From Corynebacterium sp. (GTDB taxonomy: Bacteria > Actinomycetota > Actinomycetes > Mycobacteriales > Mycobacteriaceae): a stretch of DNA of 11,777 nucleotides. Both the position numbers and the translations under genes were made by a program. The stretch is taken from NCBI GenBank assembly GCA_030450335.1, contig JAKDIS010000083.1, positions 1 to 11,777 of the forward strand, written 5' to 3'. Positions 6,690 to 11,777 of this stretch are shown here, in pieces; positions within the stretch are counted from its first letter, which is position 1; each line of letters begins with the position of its first letter. The notes under the pieces are model-generated. The model saw only the letters and a list, made by a program, of their open reading frames with translations. It had not been told where the DNA came from and made no database searches.

Positions 6690-7244
6690 ATGTCCGACCA
6701 GAAGAAGCTCACCGGCCGCACCGTCGTGGTCCTCGCCACCGACGGGTTCGAGGACTCCGAGCTGACCTCCCCGCGCGACGCGGTCTCGGACGCCGGGGCG
6801 CACGTCGTCATCGCCACACCCGGCGGTAAGGCGATCACCGGCAAGAAGGGCACCGAGGTGCCCGCGGATGCCCGCACCGCCGACGTCGAGGCGGCCACGG
6901 TGGACGCCGTCCTGCTGCCCGGCGGGACGTCCAACGCCGACGCGCTGCGGCTCGACGCCGACGCGGTCGCCCTCGTCCGCGAGGTCGTGACCGGCGGCAA
7001 GCCGCTCGGCGTGATCTGCCACGGCGCCTGGATCCTCACCGACGCCGACGTCCTGTCCGGCAGGACGCTGACCTCCTACCCGAGCCTGCGCACCGACCTC
7101 GTCAACGCCGGTGCCACCTGGGTCGACGAGGAGGCGCACACCTGCGGGGGGCCTGAGGGCGCCGGCACCATCGTGTCCTCGCGCACCCCGGACGACCTGC
7201 CCGCCTTCAACGACGCGGTCGTCGCCGCCTTCGCCGCGTCCTGA
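6690..7244 (+). CDS. DJ-1/PfpI family protein (type 1 glutamine amidotransferase-like)
   Basis: Cytosolic protein of 184 aa with the whole DJ-1/PfpI fold. It shows GFEDSELTSPRDA at 19-31 (E21 equals the conserved glutamate), LLPGGTSNADALR at 75-87, the nucleophile elbow VICHGAW at 108-114 with C110 and H111, and a TSYPSLRTDLVNAGATWVDE segment at 128-147 that closely resembles Pyrococcus PfpI (PH1704). Relatives have been reported as glutathione-independent glyoxalases, deglycases or peptidases, and which activity is physiological is disputed; this gene could be any of them. AAGGAGGT at 6673-6680, 9 nt before ATG 6690, is the best ribosome binding site in the window and fixes the start. Its place behind the aldehyde dehydrogenase and facing a YghZ-like reductase favours a carbonyl-detoxification role. 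Confidence 0.88.
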   Translation: MSDQKKLTGRTVVVLATDGFEDSELTSPRDAVSDAGAHVVIATPGGKAITGKKGTEVPADARTADVEAATVDAVLLPGGTSNADALRLDADAVALVREVVTGGKPLGVICHGAWILTDADVLSGRTLTSYPSLRTDLVNAGATWVDEEAHTCGGPEGAGTIVSSRTPDDLPAFNDAVVAAFAAS

Positions 7245-7259
7245 CCCGGTCGCGGGTTA
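7242..7259. terminator. Hairpin spanning both stop codons of a convergent pair
   Basis: TGACCCG (7242-7248) pairs with CGGGTTA (7253-7259) around a GTCG loop: a 7-bp stem with one G-T wobble. The stem contains the PfpI stop (TGA, 7242-7244) and the reductase stop (TAA on the minus strand, 7257-7259). Without a T tract, intrinsic termination would be weak, but the symmetric position suggests a shared transcript end. Confidence 0.35.
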
Positions 7260-8306
7260 CGCCGTCGACTCCGTGGCACCGGCCCACTGGTTGATGCCAC
7301 GGTCCACGGCCCACCGGTCGATCTCGGCGAGCTCGCCGTCGGTGAAGTCCAGGTTGTCGAGGGCGTCCAGCGAGTCGTCCAACTGGGCCACCGAGGACGC
7401 ACCGATCAGCGCGCTCGTCACCTCCGGGCGGCGCAGCACCCACGCGATCGCCATCTGCGCCAGGCTCTGACCCCGCGCCTCGGCGACGGTGTTCAGCGCG
7501 CGCACCGCCTCGACCGTCTCGTCGGTGAGGAAGGACTCCGACATCTTCCCCGCGCCCAGCCGCGACCCCTCCGGCACACCGTCCAGGTACTTGCCGGTCA
7601 GCAGTCCCTGCGCCAGGGCGGAGAAGGCGATCACGCCGAGGCCCTCGTCGGCGCAGGCGGCGAGCAGACCGTCCTCCACCCACCGGTTGAACATCGAGTA
7701 GGAGGGCTGGTGGATGGTCAGCGGGGTCCCCAGGTCCCGGGCCACCGCGGTCGCCCGACGGGTCAGCTCGGGGGAGTAGGAGCTGATGCCCACGTACAGG
7801 GCGCGCCCGCTGCGCACCAGGTGGTCGAGGGCGGCCACGGTCTCCTCCACGGGGGTCTGCGGGTCGGGACGGTGGTGGTAGAAGATGTCCACGTAGTCCA
7901 GGCCGAGCCTGCGCAGTGAGGCGTCGCAGCTGGCCACGAGGTACTTGCGCGAGCCGCCGAAGCCGTACGGGCCGTCCTGCATCCGCCAGCCCGCCTTCGA
8001 ACTGACCACGAGTTCGTCGCGGTACGGGCGGAAGTCGGACGCCAGGAGCCGTCCCACGTTCTCCTCCGCCGCACCGGGCGGCGGACCGTAGTTGTTGGCG
8101 AGGTCGAAGTGCGTCACGCCGCGGTCGAAGGCGCGGCGCAGGATCGCCCGCTGGGTGTCCAGTGGACGGTCGTCGCCGAAGTTGTGCCACAGGCCCAGGG
8201 TGATCGCCGGCAGCTGCAGTCCGGAGGTGCCGGAGCGGCGGTAGGGCATGGTGGCGTAGCGGTCGTCGGCGGCCCGGTAGACGTCGGGGAACTCTGCGGT
8301 ACTCAT
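7257..8306 (-). CDS. YghZ-like aldo/keto reductase
   Basis: NADPH-dependent aldo/keto reductase of 349 aa, cytosolic, with the TIM-barrel tetrad visible: D68 in FDLANNYG, Y73, K104 in SSKAGW, and H145 in YHHRPD. Several stretches match the YghZ/Gpr subgroup of E. coli (346 aa, L-glyceraldehyde 3-phosphate and methylglyoxal reductase), notably NNYGPPPGAAEENVG at 71-85, GPYGFGGSRKYL at 112-123, DYVDIFYHHRPDPQTPVEET at 137-156, and ALYVGISSYSP at 169-179. The cofactor segment near residues 299-311 (ALIGASSVAQLDD) is typical. The frame is open far upstream, but ATG 8306 gives the family N-terminus. No ribosome binding site precedes it; TACCCT on the minus strand (8315-8320) lies exactly 8 nt away, which suggests a leaderless mRNA. 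It is convergent with the PfpI gene (12-nt gap) and divergent from the CorC operon. Confidence 0.9.
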   Translation of the reverse strand: MSTAEFPDVYRAADDRYATMPYRRSGTSGLQLPAITLGLWHNFGDDRPLDTQRAILRRAFDRGVTHFDLANNYGPPPGAAEENVGRLLASDFRPYRDELVVSSKAGWRMQDGPYGFGGSRKYLVASCDASLRRLGLDYVDIFYHHRPDPQTPVEETVAALDHLVRSGRALYVGISSYSPELTRRATAVARDLGTPLTIHQPSYSMFNRWVEDGLLAACADEGLGVIAFSALAQGLLTGKYLDGVPEGSRLGAGKMSESFLTDETVEAVRALNTVAEARGQSLAQMAIAWVLRRPEVTSALIGASSVAQLDDSLDALDNLDFTDGELAEIDRWAVDRGINQWAGATESTA

Positions 8307-8360
8307 GCGCGCCGAGGGTACCCGGGATCGTGTATCCTGCGTATCACTTACATTCACCGC
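8307..8360. promoter_or_regulatory. Compact 54-nt divergent promoter region
   Basis: This spacer must hold promoters for both the aldo/keto reductase (-) and the small ORF/CorC transcript (+). On the minus strand TACCCT (8315-8320) lies 8 nt before ATG 8306. On the plus strand TACATT (8349-8354) lies 6 nt before ATG 8361, and TATCCT (8333-8338) and TATCAC are alternatives. The AT-rich stretch 8330-8356 stands out in this GC-rich DNA. The -35 boxes are not clear for either direction. Confidence 0.4.
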
Positions 8361-8483
8361 ATGAAGGAGTTGAGCGTCCACCATGGACGATGGTCCGTGT
8401 CCGAGTACCAGGGGTGGCACAAGCTGCAGGAGCAGCCACAGCCACCCGCCCCGCGCAGGGAGCGCACCGGCCTCAGGGGGTGA
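8361..8483 (+). CDS. Possible 40-aa small protein or leader ORF before CorC
   Basis: Short ORF of 40 codons starting MKELSVHHGRWSVSEYQGWH, with a C-terminal half rich in Q, P and R. I do not recognise a family. Support comes from codon composition (35 of 40 third positions are G or C, as in real genes here), from the -10-like TACATT 6 nt before the ATG, and from its end only 3 nt before the CorC start (TGA-CCG-GTG, same frame). A competing 35-codon ORF from ATG 8383 overlaps the CorC start by GTGA, but its third positions are less GC-rich (25 of 35). It could be a small protein, a translational leader coupling ribosomes to CorC, or chance. Confidence 0.45.
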   Translation: MKELSVHHGRWSVSEYQGWHKLQEQPQPPAPRRERTGLRG

Positions 8484-8486
8484 CCG

Positions 8487-9866
8487 GTGAGCCCGCTGCT
8501 GACGTTGCTGCTCGGCATCGTCGTCATCCTGGCCCTCATCGTCGCCAACGCCTACTTCGTGGCGCAGGAGTTCGCGTACATGTCGGTGGACCGGGCGCGT
8601 CTGCGCGCCCTCGCCGCCGACGGGGACGCCGCGGCCGGACGTGCCCTGGCGGTCACCCGCAGGACGAGCTTCATGCTCTCCGGCGCGCAGCTGGGCATCA
8701 CCGTCACCGGCCTGCTGGTCGGTGAGCTGGCCGAACCGATGATCGGCGGCTCGGTCGGGGAGATCCTCGGCGGGGCGGGCACCGCCGCCGTCGCCGCCAC
8801 GGTCACCCTGCTGGTGGCCACGGTGGTGCAGATGATCTTCGCCGAGCTGTACCCGAAGAACCTCGCCATCGCCGCCCCGGAGCCGCTGGCCCGCGCCCTG
8901 GCCCGGTCCACGCAGGCCTACCTGTTCCTCTTCGGCTGGCTCATCGCCTTCTTCGACTGGTCCAGCAACGCGTTGCTGCGCCTGGTGGGTGTGACCCCGG
9001 TGGAGGACGTGGACTCCACCGCCGACCGCAAGGACCTGGGACGCATCGTCGCCGACTCGCGCGCCTCCGGTGACCTGCCCCGGGAGCTGTCGATGCTGAT
9101 CGACCGCATCCTCGACTTCCCCGAGCGCACCGTGGAGCACGCGATGGTGCCCCGGGCGCGCCTGGGCGAGATGGACCCGGGCACCACCGTGGCCGAGGCG
9201 CGCGTGCGCATGGCCGGCGGCCACACCCGCTACCCGGTGCTCGGCTCGGTGGAGGACGAGGAGTCCCACGAGGAGGAGGAACGTCTCTACGGTGTGCTGC
9301 ACCTGGACGACGTCCTCGACCCCGACCTCGACCCGTCCACCACGGTGGCCACGCTGGTGCGTGAGCCGGTGGTGCTGCCCGAGGTCATGGCCCTGCCGGA
9401 CGCCCTGGTGGAACTCCAGGAGTCCGACAACCGGCTGGCCTGCGTGGTCGACGAGTACGGCGGGGTGTCCGGCGTGCTCACCGCCGAGGACTTGGCCGAG
9501 GAGCTCGTCGGCGAACTCACCGACGAGCACGACGCCCCCGAGCACCACATCAGTGCGGAGGTCACCACCTCCGACGGTGTGCAGCGCTGGCGTATCGCCG
9601 GCGACGAGCACCTCGACGAGGTGTCACGCGTGCTCGACGTGCGCCTGCCCGACGGGGAGTACGAGACCCTCGCCGGGCTGGTCATCGACGAGCTCGGTTC
9701 CCTGCCGGAGGTCGGTGAGGTCGTGCCCGTCGCCCTGCCGCGGGACCCGCGTGAGGTCGTCGACGACCGCCCGCAGGACCGCGTCCTGGTCGCCGAGGTG
9801 ACCGAGGTCGGCAACCACGTACCCACCGAACTGCTCGTCCACCTGGAGGTGAGCGACGATGAGTGA
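8487..9866 (+). CDS. CNNM/CorC (HlyC) family transporter with CBS pair
   Basis: Membrane protein of 459 aa with the full CorC architecture. The DUF21/CNNM transmembrane domain covers about 1-190, with helices around 5-25, 62-82, 97-119 and 140-165, the GAQLGITVTGLLVGELAEP motif at 66-84, and E120-LYPKN at 121-125. The CBS pair runs about 218-345, with CBS2 carrying VVDEYGGVSGVLTAEDL at 320-336. A CorC/HlyC transporter-associated domain lies at about 367-450. Family members export Mg2+ or act in divalent-cation homeostasis, with the CBS pair sensing nucleotides; the older haemolysin name is misleading. CBS1 contains an acidic insert (EDEESHEEEE, 256-265). The GTG at 8487 has AGGGGG 6 nt upstream. 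It overlaps its paralogue by 8 nt, implying coupled translation and perhaps a heterodimer. Confidence 0.9.
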   Translation: MSPLLTLLLGIVVILALIVANAYFVAQEFAYMSVDRARLRALAADGDAAAGRALAVTRRTSFMLSGAQLGITVTGLLVGELAEPMIGGSVGEILGGAGTAAVAATVTLLVATVVQMIFAELYPKNLAIAAPEPLARALARSTQAYLFLFGWLIAFFDWSSNALLRLVGVTPVEDVDSTADRKDLGRIVADSRASGDLPRELSMLIDRILDFPERTVEHAMVPRARLGEMDPGTTVAEARVRMAGGHTRYPVLGSVEDEESHEEEERLYGVLHLDDVLDPDLDPSTTVATLVREPVVLPEVMALPDALVELQESDNRLACVVDEYGGVSGVLTAEDLAEELVGELTDEHDAPEHHISAEVTTSDGVQRWRIAGDEHLDEVSRVLDVRLPDGEYETLAGLVIDELGSLPEVGEVVPVALPRDPREVVDDRPQDRVLVAEVTEVGNHVPTELLVHLEVSDDE

Positions 9867-10911
9867 CCTCACCGTGGTCCTGGTGACCCTGCTGCTGCTC
9901 GTGGGCAGCGCCTTCTTCGTGATGATCGAGTTCGCCCTGCTGGGCGTGCGGCGCCACCGGCTGGAGGACGCGGCGGACCGGAGCCTCACCGCCCGCGCCG
10001 CCCTGCGCGGCGTGAATGAACTGACGGTGATGCTCGCCGCCGCGCAGCTCGGCATCACCGCCTGCACCTTCGCCCTCGGCGCGGTGACCAAGCCGGCGGT
10101 GTCGGCCTGGTTGAAGCCATTGTTCACCGCCTGGGGCATCCCGGACGGTGCGGCGTACACCGTGTCCTTCGTCCTGGCCCTGCTGGTGGTGACCTTCCTG
10201 CACCTGGTCATCGGCGAGATGGCGCCGAAGTCGTGGGCGATCGCCTTCCCGGAGCGCGCTGCCCGTCTGGTGTCCGTGCCGGCGAGGGCGCTGGCGTGGG
10301 TGCTGCGTCCGCTGCTGCTGTGGATGAACCGGGTGGCCAACCGCCTGGTGAAGATGTCCGGGGTGGAACCGGTCGACCGGGCCGCCGCGGGCGGGCACGA
10401 CGCCGCCACCCTGCGCCACCTCGTGGAGCACTCCGCCGAGGAGGGTGCCCTGGAGGCGGAGTTCCAGTCCCAGATCGCCGGCGCCCTGGACCTGCAGCAA
10501 CGAACCCTCGGTGAGCTGCCGGGCACGCAGGTCCCGCACCTGACGGCCGCGGCGACGGTCGGGGAGGTGCAGGACGCCGCCCGCCGCACCGCGCAGATGC
10601 GCGTCCTACTGGAGGGGCCGGACGGTACGTCGACGTCGGTGCTGCACGTGCGCGACACCCTGCCGGAGGCGCGGACGGCCCCGGCCGCCCCGTTGGCCCG
10701 GGACCTGCTGGTGCTGCCGGCGTCGATGCCGGTGTACGAGGCGTTCCGCCGGATGCGTGAGGCCAGCGAGCAGCTCGTGGGCGTGAGCGGGTCCGGTGGC
10801 GCCGGCGGCACAGGCGGCACAGTCGGCACAGGCACCCTGCTGCCGCGGGTCGTCACGCTGCCGGAGATCCTGGCGTTCGTCCTGCCGCGCGAGGCGGGGC
10901 AGGGGCAGTAG
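9859..10911 (+). CDS. Shortened CNNM/CorC paralogue with degenerate CBS region
   Basis: Second CNNM-type membrane protein, 350 aa, with helices around 5-25, 55-77, 98-120 and 140-160. AAQLGIT at 61-67 and GEMAPKSWAI at 119-128 mark the DUF21 domain. The CBS pair (about 215-345) is weak: the DEYGG-type core of CBS2 is replaced by a Gly/Thr-rich stretch (residues 311-326) encoded by a 9-bp tandem repeat. The C-terminal transporter-associated domain of its neighbour is missing. ATG 9859 has GGAGGT 8 nt upstream and overlaps the previous gene's stop (ATGAGTGA), so the two products are probably made in fixed ratio. Adjacent long and short CorC paralogues also occur in other actinobacteria (for example next to guaB1 in M. 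tuberculosis). A regulatory or heterodimeric subunit is my inference. Confidence 0.87.
   Translation: MSDLTVVLVTLLLLVGSAFFVMIEFALLGVRRHRLEDAADRSLTARAALRGVNELTVMLAAAQLGITACTFALGAVTKPAVSAWLKPLFTAWGIPDGAAYTVSFVLALLVVTFLHLVIGEMAPKSWAIAFPERAARLVSVPARALAWVLRPLLLWMNRVANRLVKMSGVEPVDRAAAGGHDAATLRHLVEHSAEEGALEAEFQSQIAGALDLQQRTLGELPGTQVPHLTAAATVGEVQDAARRTAQMRVLLEGPDGTSTSVLHVRDTLPEARTAPAAPLARDLLVLPASMPVYEAFRRMREASEQLVGVSGSGGAGGTGGTVGTGTLLPRVVTLPEILAFVLPREAGQGQ
10804..10830 (+). repeat. 9-bp tandem repeat within the second CorC gene
   Basis: Three head-to-tail units, GGCGGCACA (10804-10812), GGCGGCACA (10813-10821) and GTCGGCACA (10822-10830), are in frame and encode Gly-Gly-Thr, Gly-Gly-Thr, Val-Gly-Thr. 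A partial GGCACC follows. Copy-number change would alter a flexible loop without breaking the frame. Confidence 0.8.
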
Positions 10912-10924
10912 CGCCGGCTACGGC
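10905..10924. terminator. Hairpin spanning the stop codons of CorC2 and the DUF4442 gene
   Basis: GCAGTAGC (10905-10912) pairs with GCTACGGC (10917-10924), with one A-G mismatch, around a GCCG loop. The stem contains the plus-strand stop TAG (10909-10911) and the minus-strand stop (CTA, 10918-10920). There is no T tract. It resembles the hairpin at 7242-7259. Confidence 0.35.
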
Positions 10925-11721
10925 AGCAGCGACTCGGGGATGCGCATGCCGATGACCTCGTCGCGGGTCATCGCACCGTCGGCGAGGACCTCGGCGCACA
11001 CGTAGCGTGCGCGGTCCTCGGGCACCGGGATGCGTCGGGCGTGGCTGAGCACCGAGTTCAACCGGCCGTCGCCGTTGGCCCGGTCCTCGGGGCCGCCCCA
11101 CGCCTTCCACGCCACGGCGGTGACCAGGGAGGCCAGGGTGATTCCGGTCGGGTCGTACGGCGGGGCGGACTCGTCGGCCGAGCGCGGTGTGGAGGATCCG
11201 TCGGTGGCGAACTCGCGGCTGGCCTCGCGGCCCTTGCGGGGGCGTACGTGCAGGTCCTGCTGGCCGATGCCGACCACGGTGCCGTCGGGGTTACGGATCA
11301 CCGAGGTGTTGGCCACGTTGAGGTAGCCGTCGTCACGCACCCGCTGGCGGATCATCGCGACCATGTCGTCGTCGACCTCGACCTGCAGCAACGCACCGTT
11401 CTGCCCCGGGTTGAGGAACTGGAAGGTGCCGGTGCGCGTCCACGCCTCGTAGTCGGAACCCAGACGACGCATCACCAGGGTGCCGAAGAGGATGTCGGTC
11501 ATGGCGAACAGGGTGCCGCCGAAGGCGGCGTTGTTCGGGGTGCGGGTCATCGGGCTGAGCCGCAGGACAACCTCGCCGCGGGACCAGTCGTCGGCGATGT
11601 TGCGCAGCCGGATGCCGGAGCCCGCCAGCGGCGGCCACAGGCGCGTGACCTGCTCCATCCCGCGTGGGGTGGAGAACACGTAGCGGGTGATGTAGCTCTC
11701 CACGGAGCGGTAGAGCCGCAC
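10918..11721 (-). CDS. DUF4442 hotdog-fold protein, putative thioesterase, possibly 5'-incomplete
   Basis: Cytosolic protein of at least 267 aa. Residues of about 30-160 look like a DUF4442 hotdog domain: PLAGSGIRLRNI at 31-42, the helix-leading NNAAFGGTLFAMTD at 63-76, and an FQFLNPGQNGALLQVEV strand pair at 100-116. DUF4442 proteins are related to PaaI/YbgC-type acyl-CoA thioesterases, but the substrate is unknown and I see no assured catalytic residue. The C-terminal 100 residues are an unusual extension: a polar linker (160-192) and then a helical segment containing AWKAWGGPED (204-213) that I do not recognise. The start shown is GTG 11721, which lacks a good ribosome binding site; the frame stays open to the window edge at 11777, so the true start may be further upstream or outside. 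It is convergent with CorC2 (6-nt gap). Confidence 0.72.
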   Translation of the reverse strand: MRLYRSVESYITRYVFSTPRGMEQVTRLWPPLAGSGIRLRNIADDWSRGEVVLRLSPMTRTPNNAAFGGTLFAMTDILFGTLVMRRLGSDYEAWTRTGTFQFLNPGQNGALLQVEVDDDMVAMIRQRVRDDGYLNVANTSVIRNPDGTVVGIGQQDLHVRPRKGREASREFATDGSSTPRSADESAPPYDPTGITLASLVTAVAWKAWGGPEDRANGDGRLNSVLSHARRIPVPEDRARYVCAEVLADGAMTRDEVIGMRIPESLLP

Positions 11722-11777
11722 CGGGAGGGACCGTCGCCGGCCGGTGCCGCGCCCGGCCTGCTCGGGCGGGGAGTGCG

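Noticed and set aside
4426..8306. A new defence or mobile-element system in the accessory-looking block
   Set aside because: I found no nuclease, integrase, transposase, reverse transcriptase or NTPase motif; every gene there belongs to a metabolic or stress family.
8383..8490. 35-codon ORF overlapping the CorC start by GTGA
   Set aside because: Its third-position GC (25/35) is lower than that of the competing 8361 frame, and AAGGAG is 13 nt away, too far for good initiation. It is not fully excluded.
8307..9611. In-frame upstream extension of the aldo/keto reductase to 784 aa
   Set aside because: The extension is antisense to CorC and rich in G, H, Q and V; the reductase family begins near ATG 8306, where a leaderless promoter fits.

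Overview
The window is GC-rich DNA (strong G/C preference at third codon positions, GTG starts, TANNNT-type -10 elements, possible leaderless starts) that fits an actinobacterium. A Corynebacterium or close relative is the best guess, because one promoter carries a RosR-like palindrome pair and another a GlxR-like box. The species cannot be fixed from the sequence alone. I see ten protein genes plus one likely small ORF. I see no rRNA, tRNA, insertion sequence, phage gene or CRISPR array.

Layout: (i) 1-112 is a homopolymer-rich stretch that looks like a poor contig end. (ii) 113-3575 holds three envelope genes: a membrane-anchored YdcF/SanA-type DUF218 protein (-), a PAP2 lipid phosphatase (+, lower GC than its neighbours), and a polytopic DUF1624/DUF418-type putative acyltransferase (-). 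(iii) 3664-4425 is a class I SAM methyltransferase with a leaderless-looking start. (iv) 4426-8306 is a probable redox/carbonyl-stress and aldehyde-metabolism block: a DoxX-family membrane protein behind two RosR-like palindromes, an AldB/Ald-type aldehyde dehydrogenase behind a GlxR-like box, a DJ-1/PfpI protein 61 nt downstream, and a convergent YghZ-like aldo/keto reductase. (v) 8361-10911 is a likely 40-aa small ORF followed by two CNNM/CorC (HlyC) transporter paralogues that overlap by 8 nt; the second is shortened. (vi) 10918 to the right edge is a DUF4442 hotdog-fold, thioesterase-like protein on the minus strand.

How the parts may work together: aldehyde dehydrogenase, DJ-1/PfpI and the YghZ-like reductase all act on reactive carbonyls in other organisms, and DoxX proteins recur in thiol- and quinone-stress regulons. 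The promoter motifs suggest redox control of DoxX and carbon-source (cAMP) control of the dehydrogenase. This is inference from family membership and motif matching; no regulator gene lies in the window. All three convergent gene pairs end at short GC-rich hairpins overlapping at least one stop codon, which may be weak bidirectional terminators.
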